Position numbers and translations under genes: made by a program
In this document: positions 13,986-26,700 of the stretch, one piece after another
Layout of the letters: each line of letters opens with the position of its first letter
Position numbering within the stretch: the first letter of the stretch is position 1
Assembly (NCBI GenBank): GCA_000499405.2
Contig: HG738137.1
Span: 5,084,001-5,148,000 of the forward strand
Length of the DNA stretch: 64,000 bases
Origin: Onchocerca volvulus
Taxonomy: Eukaryota; Nematoda; Chromadorea; Rhabditida; Onchocercidae
Direction: 5' to 3'
Notes under the pieces: model-generated
What the model was told of the DNA's origin: nothing
The model's database searches: none
Seen by the model: the letters and a program-made list of their open reading frames with translations, nothing else

Positions 13986-15835
13986 CTAATGTATGAAGAA
14001 GAGTTCATGACCTCTAAACAATAGTCAGTACTTATCTTTTGTCATTTCGTCTCAATAACCAAACCAGTCGTTCTGGGCAGATTGATAGTTATTTGTACAC
14101 GCGCATATAAATATAACTATTTGACATGCAATGTGCATGCATGCATATGACTGCGATTAAGGACGAATTAGTCGTGTAAGTGTCAGCTGAAATGGTTGGG
14201 AGGGACAGGAGGACAATGGATGAATAGTTTGACCCTCACTCGATGATCCTTTGACACGCATTTGCAATCATTACCGATTGCTGTTGTTGAGGTTGTTAAC
14301 ACACAACATCCACACTGATCCATCCATCCATCCATCTTCCCAAATTTCTTTCAATTTGAATGATTTATGTTCAGAATTTGCGCTTCCTTCTTTTATAATA
14401 TCATGATTCGAAATACATTTCATGGCGGCGCTGTTATCATCGATTAGCGCCAATCATCCATCGAGCAGTTTATTTTTTTGACAATCAGTTTCAGCGACAG
14501 AACTGCAAATAAGCAAATCTCATCAATAGTCCATATTTCGACTTCTCATTAATTACTGCGGTGATAGTAGATAGTGTCTTTTTCGGATAAATGTGAGTAC
14601 GAGCAAAATTTTTAACTTGCAAGATCTTGATAGCTTTCTTGAAAGTCATGACTTTATTCAAGATCTAAATTAATGTTAAGAATTGTAATTATCATTTCAA
14701 TCAGCTTATCGAGACGTTTCTAGTAACTGAAGAAATATTCAAAATCTGTAATGATCAGATACTTATCTTTTGAAGCGAAGAATTTCCAACAAAAGTTTAG
14801 TTAAAAAATTTCACCGTGTTAATTTAAAATTATTTTTGTAAATAAATGCTATTATAAATAGCTGTGAGATAATTTAAGTTTGTCACTGAAAACTAGATTG
14901 TAACCTAAATTTAGATTCATAGTTTTGAATATTAACTATTCATTTGGAACAATATCGCCCTCATAAGTGGTATTGTTTGTTGTCTAGATAATACTTTGAT
15001 ATTGCTCCAATTCTTTTTTATTTTTGCTTTTTATCTTTGTATCAAGTTATCTTTACGTACTGATTTGTTGCTATCTCATTTTCTCAAACTTTCCTTATCC
15101 AAAATTTATTTATTTGAGCAAAATAGTCTCGACGCATTTAAGATTTCGTTTCATTTTTAAAAATTTCAAAGCTCGAGTTTGCAATTTAATCAATACTATC
15201 TATTTCTTCCATGCAACTGTAGATGTGCAAAAGTCACTGCGAAGTTCTTTTCTTACTTGTTTTTCTGGATGTTATTGAATCAGCATTTTCTCAATGTTGT
15301 TTTCAATGAAAATTCCATACTCATTATCAATTTATCGTCAGTTTTCGGTTGCATTTCTATGCTTCTTAAGAAGCATTTTCTCACAAAAAATGTTGGAAGT
15401 GTTTGAAAAAAAAACTAGAAATAATCAAAATCGAGTTCTCAAGTATGCTCGAAATTTGTTAAATTCATGTTGTTAATTTAAATAATATGCTGAAAATAGC
15501 AGCGAAAACAGTTCCAGTCAAGTATTAAATTTTTAGAGATAATGACAAATGACAGATAATGGACCTACAAGAGTTACTGTCGTATAGAACGAGTTTTACT
15601 GCGAATAAAAATTAATACTGATCTACTTTTTTGGAAAATTTTCGGAAATTTATGCATAGTACCACAAAATACAGGAGAAATTCCTTTCTTTCTTGTCATT
15701 ATATTTTTTTTGTTCCTTGGCTTCTTAAAATAATCTTTTGAGTGGAATTGTCATTACTTAATGATTACACTTATTTCTTTCTGTATCGTAAAAGGCACAA
15801 TTCCATCTCCATCAGTCATATCTCAGCCAACAATT

Positions 15836-15891
15836 CCATTCGAATTTGAATACTTCTCATTTTCCATTCGAATTTGAATACTTTTCATTTT
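15836..15891. repeat. 28-bp direct tandem duplication
   Basis: Two copies at 15836-15863 and 15864-15891 begin CCATTCGAATTTGAATACTT and differ by one base. Intergenic. Confidence 0.8.
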
Positions 15892-17746
15892 GTCAGCCAC
15901 ATTCCCCCAATTGATAGCACCAGAAAATACATTGATAACCTTTTATGTTTTCTCTTTAGATCCTGCATGAAATCAGCAACTCTTATGATTACTTCCTCTT
16001 TCACCTTTTAATTTTTAACTTGTTCGCTCACAAATTAAATGACTTTCTTGTGTTGATTCAGTTATTTCTTCACTAAATCCGGTTTATTCACTTTATCGTA
16101 GACGATTATTATTAAAGCATAATGTGATATGTGGCAAAAAAGATTTTAGAAGGCCAATAATTAGACGGTAGTGATTATTGTGATCAGCTTCATTTGAAGG
16201 ATATCATCGGATTAAATTTGACATCAAGTTTCATTTCTACTGGGAGCATTAAATATCAGATAATGTTGGTAGTTCAGGTTTTCTGCATTCGATAGGTGTT
16301 TAGAATTTAGTAAACTTACGAGATATCAAAAATATATTGAGTAATTAGTGACAGAGAAATGTGATGTCAAGAAATATTCTCCATTTGATATCTGATGAAA
16401 TTATATTTCTATATTATAATTATATGCTCATTTTAGAAATCAAGATCGTACAGTTCTGAATATACATTGGCAGCAATTTTAAATGTTTTGAAATCAAGCA
16501 TTTTTAAATTTAGCACATTTCAAATCAGAAAACTAATTAAGAAACACATTTTTTAGAAATACTTTTCTGATCAGAAAACTAATTCCGAATATTTCTTATT
16601 TTTTTTATATTTTGATGAAATTATTTATCATGTTATTTACATCAGGAAATAGCAGAAGCTTCTAAAATAGAACAGTTTTCTGATGAATTCTAACAAAAAG
16701 ATATTCATCTTATGAGAAACAGCCATCAGTTTTCATCTAAATTTGAAAAGGCGGAGAAAAGATTATAATTCAGTCTCGTTGAAGAGTTTCACTTGCTGGA
16801 ACTTAGCTTAGTTTTAATTAGCTTTTTTTATCTTCCCGCCTGAGTACATCACTGATTTGGCTTTGAAAAATATTTTACTCTGCTCTGTTTCAAAAGTCCT
16901 TCCGTATTTTTGCTATGTATGCTGTTCAAATTATTTCAGCTAATGTTAATTTTAAATTGAGTAATCAAATTTCTTTAATATCAACTCATACAATCCTATT
17001 TTACTTACTTTTACAAAGTTTTCACTTACTCCAGGTCTTATAATAGATTTCTGCTTTAATCTATTATTAAACTTTTTCTCTAATAGGAAAACTATTAGAT
17101 CTAAACTTTCTCTCTCTCAGCGTCATTATACTTTATCAATAAGATATTTATTTTTCGTTTTATTAAACAATCAAATATGATTATTCAGCAAAGAGTCAAC
17201 ACGGAGAGACTTATTTTGCAATTTTCATGTATTTCTAGTTGTAGTTTCATAAAAGTTAAAACGAATTCACTCATTAACTAACGCATGGCTCATTGCGATT
17301 TCAAGAAATTCTTTTTTGAAAATCTTGGAATTTGATCTATCCGAATTATCTTTTAGTGTTATAATTTGTGAATAGAGCAGTTCATATGCTACTTTTTTCA
17401 AATGCCACACATATTACACATCAGCTTACGTAAATCGGAGTGAGCAATGAATTAAGAGTGAATTCAAATTGCTCAAAACAAGTTGTACTTTTTTAGAACT
17501 TCAAAGTGCCACAAATTTTGAACACCTAAATTTGAGTTAAACATTGCTTCGCTTACATGAGGAATGATATTTAACGTTGCAAGTTTTTGTCTAAACTCAT
17601 CGAAATAATCATTTCCTTTTTCAACGTTCACTCAAACATTTTCCAGTGCAAAGGCAACCAAGTTGCATGGAATATTTCAAAGTCACTCCTTGAATCTTTG
17701 AATCGAACATTTCATTTCGCTTGCACAGTATTGACCAAAGCAAGAC

Positions 17747-20700
17747 ATGATGAACAGTCGAATACGGACGATCGTACTATATCGCGGAAGTGCAGATACA
17801 TCGAAATCTTCAAGTTCCTCGCAGCAACAACAACCATCCAGACACCCGCTGGGTTTCAGTATCGTCGGCGGCATCGATTCACCGCGTGGTCCCATGGGAA
17901 TCTTCGTCAAAACTGTCTTCGCCGATGGATTGGCTGCAAAAAGTGGCCTTATTTGTAAAGGTAATGAAAATTGGTTTTATCGCAATGAAGAAAAATAGAT
18001 CGGCTGAAGATTGAAACTTCTTAAATTGCTGAAATCTTTTGAAAATTTCCAAAAATATTTGCCATTTTTTCCAAAAAACATCAGATCGTTGTAGTATTCT
18101 TTTCACTTTGACAAACTTTTATTTTTCTGAAAAAAGTATATAAGATGACATTAGCCTTTTCTCTTGTACCCATTGCTTAACACTTCGAATGGATATCTGC
18201 CTAAGGGCATTCCTTCTCCAACAGTTAATGTTTGGTGATTTTGCTTGTGATTTTTTTAAATCTTCTGGAATTGATTCTTGAAAATTTCATAAATTTCAGA
18301 AAAAAAAGACACAATTCTCACAGTCACCCGTCAAACTTTTTAACTGCGCTTTCATCCGAATTAGTTAAATAGAGCTGAAAATTTGCGGTAGCATTTGGAC
18401 CAATTGACAGCTGGTGGACGGAAATAAACTTATGTTTCTAAATTTATAACTTCAAACAATTTTTGAGCTACTTTTTCCTGAACATAATGTGAAACTACTC
18501 AGTAACTTCGAATAAAACTAATTAGTCTTGAAGAATCATTTTTTTTTTTAATGCATTTAAAAACTGTTTTCATTTTAGGCGATGAAATTTTGAGCGTTAA
18601 TGGAGTGGAGCTGAGTGGAAAGACACATGCAGAATCGCTTCAAATCTTCAAGAGAAGTGCGAAAATTGATGTAACTCTTTGTATTCGTCGAAATATTCCA
18701 AATTCGCCGAAACAAACCAGAATTTTCGACTGCGCCGAAAGAGCATTCACAGATCAAAAATTGACGTACTGCATTTTATAAATTTTGCCTAAATTTGATA
18801 CGTAAAATAAGACAATGATTTTTCGCGAAGCTAAAATTCATTTCCTATTTTAGTAGATTTTCGATATGCCCAGAAAAAAGAAAATTTTCATAAAATAAGT
18901 CTTAGAGCATTGAATCAAAGAATACCTAATAAAATTTAGCTATCAAACTAGATAAGGACGAGATCCTTTGATCTATTCTAGATTTTAAGATCCTTAATTA
19001 CTTGCCTTTTATCAAATTCATATTTCTTCAACTCTATACTCAAAGAATAAGAACTCTTTTTTAGAACAGTCAAAGATCAGCGATTATTCTGTCTTGTTTA
19101 ATTTCAGATTTTTTAATTTAAAATTCTAGCACTATTAATTTTTTGTGTTCAATTGAAATTATACCATAATCGGTCCTTATATTTTCTTACTTTATCTCCT
19201 ATTATTGCCCATCAAAATTATTTTTTCTTAAGTCATGTAAGAATTTCGGGAAATTTCACGAAGAAATCCAAGTTTTTAGAAAATTTCATGAAGAAAAACA
19301 ACGAAGTAATCTTCGATCTCTAAAAATGGCTTATGTTGTTTCACTCATGAATTCAATAATTCATATAAACTCAGTCAATAATTCTATCTTTCTTCTGAAG
19401 AGAGTAGCAGCTAATATTTATTAAATTAACAAACAGTTATACAACAGAAAAAGTATCAAGTTTATATGAAGTTTCATTTGACATGATCATCCATTCTGAT
19501 CATTCGCAATTTTAGCAGCGCATCTTTAAATATGATTCGCAGAGTTACGAAAATTGTAAGTCATGAATTCTCGATTCATCTACGTTTGTTTACTTCTTCA
19601 TTCTCTGTCGTCCTCTCGATTATTTGTTGTTTACTAATCTTTCACTCATCGTTTTTTACTTGTTTTAAGCCAAGTTATATTGAGGTTAATTACTTCCATC
19701 TGTACTTTCTTAGACCAACTATTAGACAAATAGCCATAAAGATTAATTTTTCAGGATAGCCAGTGATAAATGTCAAGATACGAAGAAATGCATTGCACAT
19801 GCATCAAGAAATGCTGCATGCCTGAGATGTCGACTTTTGATCCGAAGCCAACAACGAAAAATGCATGCTAGTCCGACTGCTGTAAGTGGATACTGTCATT
19901 TTTGTATTTTATAATAGTGTGACAGGAAATTTGCTACCAAGTTAATTATAGCTAATTAGATATTATGCCAGTAGAATTATTGGTAAATAGATAAATCTGA
20001 AATACACATCTGTAAAAGGATGTTTCGGTTCGATTTTTCTTACTCGAGAATTTATTTCCGATTATTTTCCTCTCATCTTCCATTAGTTATAACATGTTTC
20101 AGTTCTCTTGAGGATCAATAAATCAATCGATCTGTTGATCTGAAGCTTTGTATAAAATGTAACTGATTGTCTTGGGGGAAAAAAACCTTCTGAAAATTCC
20201 GATTACAACTTTGTCCGAGAAGGGAGGAGAGAGGGGATTTCGGAGAAAGCATTTCATTTACATCTGGTGTCACGAAGTGCAATGCGGTGCTGCACTCGCA
20301 ACTGCATCATCATATCCATTCCCGTTGTAAAACATCATTTATCATTTTCTTGAATCTTCGCCCTTTCCTTCGATAAACCTTTCCCTTTCTTCAGATGTTC
20401 ACTTTCTTCATATCTCGAAATTAATGAGGCTTAATTAGCTTAAGATGATCGGTTGCCTTAACTCGCAGGGAAAAACGGATAGATCGTCAAAATCAGATCA
20501 AAATCTATTAGATCGTAAAGGAGCATAGCAATACAGACGCTCTTTACTACAGCTTCCTTTTTGGTCAGCTGTAAATGAATTATTTTTAAATTTATAAGCC
20601 TTTTAACATGAAGTGATATAAAGCCTGAAAATTAAGGAAATGTTTTTTAACAAAAGAAATTTCAAGTTTTATTATAGAAGAATTGATTAGAATCAATCAA

Positions 20701-23700
20701 AAACTTCCTTTCAAAAATGATAATTGATTTTAGAGCACTGCTGACCCAGGATTTTAGAAGGTGGAAATGGATTATTTGCGCAATTTGTTACTTTTACATT
20801 TGTTATCATTACTTTTCTATTAACTTGCCTTCGTTTAATCTTTCCTTAACTCTTTAGTGAGTAAAGAGAGACAGCTGGAAAAAGGATGTTTTGGAAATTT
20901 GCTACTTAAGAAAAAATTAGCTCTTAAATTTCTTCTCCAAATTTGGTTTGAAATTAAATTTTGATTTTATCGCTACAAACTGTACTGCACAGGATGCTGT
21001 TGTAACCAGTAACCAAAATTTTGACTTAGAAAAGTTCAGTTTTTTCAGTGATGAGGAAAATTTCAGTGCTTATTCGTTTCTTATTATGTATCGATCAAAT
21101 AGAATAATGATCATCAATCAATTATTGGGCATCTCTTAATTCCAACTATTTCTTCAGTATATTCACAATTCATTTTTTTCCACAATTGCTCTCCAAGGGA
21201 AGATAAATCATTTCGCTAGACATTTGATCAAATAAGTAAGAATTTGATTAGTTCCAAATAAAGTTCAATCGATTTGTCAAATATTGTCGCTGTTGTCAAC
21301 TTTTGTTACAATTTTGAAATTTCGTTTAATAAACTTCTAAGGAATGTAACAAATGATAAAAGTGATCAGTCAATGTGTCATATTTCTTGCATAATTAAGC
21401 TGTAATAGAGATCAGTGAGAAATATTGCCTAGTTAACTTTTAAAGTCTAATATTCGAGGTTTAATTGGAGCAATAAGGCTTCAGAATATCTTATGAGAAT
21501 CGTGCAAGAAGCTATATGCATGATTAGTAATATTTGTCTCCATCTCCTGCCCATCTCCTTGTTCATCTCCTGTAATTACCTGCTTGCTTTTCTTCATTTA
21601 TTTGACGGAAGAAGAGCTCGTTGACCTGTATACTCGAACAGTTGAGATCATAAAACTAAGTTCAAAATAGATGTCAATCTTTTACCGAATACTATATCTC
21701 GTTCATCTACACTTGATATTTAGCGGCGAAAGTTCACATTTTCACCTCAAATATCTGTTGGAATAAAACTTTCAATGATACATTCGTTAACTGATCTTTT
21801 GATGATTTTCTAAATAACTGCTTCATTCGGTTCATTTATCATTGAGTCGAGATTTAGTAGTGCGTTCGTCAGATTCTTGTACTTTTAATATTTGACAATG
21901 TCTGTGTGCTATTTTTTCAAATTAAAAATTATAAAATAAGTAATGCTGTAGAAGAATTTCAGATGAGATTTTTTAATATGCTGCCATGTTAGGAATGTTT
22001 GGCGCAGAAATATCGAGGCTGAAGAATTTCAATTTTAATTTCTGAGGATACTAAATAGATGATAGGTTGTGCGTAGAATTTTCACATTGCTTTTGTCCAA
22101 TATGACCTTCAAAAACTGATGTATGTTGTTGGTGAGTTGACTTTAGAAAATGACGTCTTCGCTGCTGCCGTGCTGAAATACAAATTTTCATTTTTGCATC
22201 GACACGGATTTTTGTCAACTTGCTAGAATTGTTGAAATTGTTTTTGAGAAAGACGAAAGGAATAATTTAATTTTGAATTCTTCAAAGAGGAAATAACGTT
22301 TTTAAATCGTATTGCAAGGAATTGCTTTAGTGATAGTGCAATTTTGTTTACAAAACATAAAATACATGTGTCAAGCATACAATTGAAATCAAATTTCTGG
22401 AATCTTAACTGTGTCTCTAACATATTCGCATGTTTGATATTGAAAATTTGAGTAAACTTCTCGCAATCGATTAAATTAGCTTTAATGGCTCGTTCCGACC
22501 ATAATTCTATGCTCGTTCTCAAGGCCATACATTAATGCTATTGTTATCAGGTTCAAAGTGCGTCTTGTGATAATCATTTTGTGAAATTAGCAATTTTTTA
22601 TCAATGTGTTATTGAATTCTCTTTCACTATTTTGACTTGTACTGCGATGATTGTCTGAACTTCGGATATTGGAAATCAGTTAGGACTATCTATGATGTGC
22701 ATGACAACTGAAAGAGCATTGAGCGTTTTTTAAGAATCATATTACAAACATTGAGACCTTTTATAAATCCACGTGAATCACGCAGGATGAGACCAAGATC
22801 ATGCAGGATGAAACAGGCCTTCATCGCTGTCTGCTGAAAATGTTTGTTCATAGTAAATTTCTTTTTTAATACATCGAAAGAATGAATGTAATCATGGACG
22901 AATTTAACGTTAATTTTGGATAAGAATTTGAGTTCGATTAATTTTAATTAAACATCGGTATAGATCTAGCTAAGTTAACTTATTCTCAGGTCCAAAGGTA
23001 CAGTGCAGAGTAGACCATATCTTGGTCTCCAGAGCATGAAGCTTTGATACCTTGAAAATCTGGTTTTGAAATGATTTCTTGAATTAGATCTAATTTTGCA
23101 TCCGGACATGATACATCCTATCCTTCTTTTCACTTATTCGTTCAATCCTGAAAGATTTGTATGACTTAGTTCCATTTCTAGTTTCCAATCAATTGATTCA
23201 ATCTTACTAAAAGATACAACCATACAAATTATGTGAGTAAAAGAAATGATTGAGTTGTATTTTATAGTTTATTTGATCTTGAACTGTGACCTTGGATAAC
23301 CCCATCCATTTATTTACTTATTTTTCGACTTGCATTGTGTTTGCAGATTGATTTTTTGCTCAGTTTTTCCTTTCACTTTAGGTACAAAAGAAGCTTACGC
23401 TTTGAAACTGATACTAATATCATTCAAATGTGAATAGGTCATAGGTCATTAAATTACGTCTTTCTCCGTAAAGAGATTCCTTGCGCTAAATTTTAGAATG
23501 AGATATTTTAACATTAGATTACATGCAATCGCTGCAGCATAATTTCTCTCATTCTTCCTTAATAGTTTTTGACATGATTTTCAAATATTTCTTAATTTTT
23601 CTCTTAAATAATGACTAACTTCATGCTCAAGCTATCTGATCAGTATCTTTGTGATAATCCGAAGCTATGATAAACATCTTTGTGATAATCCGATGATAAT

Positions 23701-26700
23701 CAGCATTGATTACTTGGTTATTGAATTCTTTCAAATCTTCATTAATTATCGATGCCATATAATTACGGGAATTACAGAATGCTTTTGTAAGAGCAAAGCG
23801 TGCACTCGGCATCAAGCACGAGCCTATGCGCAAACAGATCATTCTTCGACGATCAGCGCCATCGGAACGTCTCGGTCTCGGAATCGCCATTGAGAGCGAT
23901 GATATTGATAACAAGTAAAGATTTGTTTATTTCTATGTTTTCCTGCGAATGTGAACGCAATTATGCTTTTTGTGCGTGTATTTTTCGAGTAATTCTGCTA
24001 CGATGTCGCACATGCCAGAAGGATTATAAAGCTCAGACTTTTGAATTCATTCTTAAATCTAAATTGCAGTGTTTATTCTCATTGACACTTTTTGAGACAT
24101 TTCAGACAAAATTCATTAAACTGAAATTTCGCATGGTAAGAATGTGGACACTGCAAGTTAATCCTTGATTACATTAAAATTAAGTATAAATGTACGGTAA
24201 CTTGATTCCATATTAATTTTGTTAATACAGTTTTTTGATCCATTTAAATACCAGTCATCCTTTTATGTATTAAATTCATGCTGAAATATTTTTTTAGCTT
24301 CGAGATCGTTTTAACTTTTCAAAATCGAAGTTGAATTGTTAATTTCTTTTCTAGAGTGATTTCTGTGCGTGTGGAACAAGTGGATTCATGTTCGATTGCA
24401 TCTCGAAGTGGTCTGCAAGTTGGTGATCGAGTGTGGAGTGTGAGTGGTACCGATGTTCACCAGTGTACTCGAATTCAGTGTTTGTCACTTTTACAGCAAC
24501 CAACAATGACCGTTGCTATGATTGTTACTCGGCAAAATACGTTCGTTTTTACGAAAACTTCATTTTTTTTAGAATCTATCAATTTGAGATTCTGATAATA
24601 TATGTTCGGATAAGATAGAAAAGTTTTAGATGGTCGAGATGAGATTCTGAAAAAGAATCCGTGTTCAGTTGTTGAACTATCTTTCTTTAGGAAATTTAAT
24701 CTCAGAAATCTTATGCCAGCATCATTATTGATTTAATCGTTCTTTTCAGCATATCATCTCCGAAGAATAAAAATAATCATTGTATGATGACCAATGGATC
24801 TCAAATTTCTCTTTCACAAGAAGGTTATTTTTTCAGATTACAGTTTCCTTGTTTATAAGTTTCACATTTTTTTCAATCACAATATACTTTGTTGACTTCC
24901 CTGACCGACAGGATCAAGAAAGTCAAGAAAGCTGAAGCAACTTTTCATGAAATGATAGAATAGCGTGATTTGTTGAGAGAGCCAATAAGTTAAATAGACA
25001 AGATGGATTAGAGCTGCAGGATTGATGGGCATAAATTAACCTAACCTTAACCTTTTGACCTTTCTTCGCGCTATCTTCCGATTTTTTTTTTAATATCCAT
25101 TGTGGAACTTTTAAATAATTGAAATTGCTTTAACGAATGAATTCACATCAGGACGCTTAAAATTTCATCAGCCATTCTCCTATTCATGTTTCTATTAGTA
25201 ATACATGAATGGTAGAAAAAGGGGTCCTGATCGTTTTGATTAGCCAAAGATTGGGCTGTTCAAGAAACGTGAGACCGAATCCTGCAATCTTCGGTCTGCT
25301 TTAATTTTGTTCTCATTTAAAGTGATTTTTAATATATTCAACTGCTCTGTACCATTTAAAATGTATAATAAGCTTATAGAACTTCTTGAAGTTTATACTT
25401 TCATAGCTAGAAATTCTTAAAAGTCTTATCAGCGAGTGAATGAAATAAAACTTTATGATAACTGACATTGTAAGTGTTTTAAAGAATGAAGAGATAGATT
25501 TAACAATTAGCAAGGATTTGAGCAATTGATAGTGGAAAAAGTGTTATATAGCAAGATAGAAAAAAGAATCTTAAGCAATGTGGAGATGGACTTGTTCGAT
25601 TAATTTGTAAGAATTTGGCTAATCCATAAAATTCTTCTTCTTGTTTCATAATCATTTTTGCGTATTTTTGGGGCATTAAATTGAAATGAATTCCTCTTTC
25701 GACTCCTTCCCTTCCTTTTTAAATTCTTGCAAAAATGACTGTTTTGATTTGTGTAGTTCTGAAATTAATTGCTGTAGTGAATTTTTGTAGTATTGAAGTT
25801 TTTTTTCTTGAAGGTGACATTACGTTTTCACTTTCTCTCCAAATATCCCAGATATTGTCATCCATTCCTTCACGCCATCTTCTTCTTCTTGTCTGCTTTT
25901 TCATAATTCTTTCCTTCGTACGTCCTTGAAACGTTGTGGAAGAAAAAAAAAAATGCTTTTCTTCGATTTCTTCATATTTTTCAAGCATTCCTCTTTTTGC
26001 TCATTTCTTTCGCTCTCTCCTTCAACAACGACACATTTTTCTGCCATAACAAAATTGTTCGTTTTCTAATTAATGATTTCTTATTTGTAAATTTATTTGT
26101 ACTTCTGTGTATTTTTGAATGTTTGTTTCGATAATTCAGACAATTTCTGGAAGTTTTGAATGGTTAATAACGGTTTCGTTTAAATGTTTTTACAATCTTT
26201 TTCATTTCATTCAAAAGTTTTTTGCAAGAACAACAAATTCTATAGAAGAGACCGAGTAAGTATACGTGCAATTTTTTTTTTGCTTAATTAACAAACGAAT
26301 ACAAATAATTGACGGGCTATGGGAATGACTATGATAAATAAATAGTAAATTGTCGATGCCACCTGGTTAATTAAATTTAGACATTCGGACTAACGAAAAC
26401 CAAATAAGCATGAATGAAAAGAGCCTTGTTAATGTACAAAATTGAGATGGCCAGAATCAGATGATACTATTAGATAATTTTTAGAGGAAAGTGATGATGT
26501 TACGATTGCATTGCAGAAGAATTTACTGTGATTATCATCACATACATGAAATGAAGAAACTTTGACAAAGGTCAGGTCACATTATCACTTGAATACATTT
26601 TAAAGACTACTGACTTCTGTGTTTGACCACTGAATTAGATAGCCTTGTTTTATTGTAAGCAGTGATAGAATATTAAGTAACTGTTTATCATTGCCATGCT

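Larger units (their letters stand above)
9261..17746. other. 8.5 kb region without a convincing gene
   Basis: AT-rich sequence with many short open frames, none with recognisable domains, good splice borders or family similarity. The longest are near 12444-12764, 13052-13315 and 13325-13660 on the plus strand and 9430-9711 on the minus strand. Non-coding first exons and the promoter of the PDZ gene could lie here. It holds degenerate tandem repeats at about 13821-13985, a TCCA microsatellite at about 14320-14336 and a 28-base tandem duplication at 15836-15891. Confidence 0.55.

Noticed and set aside
26560..26580. AGGTCA-type half-sites at 26570 and 31512
   Set aside because: Spacing does not match a standard direct or inverted repeat element; likely chance matches.
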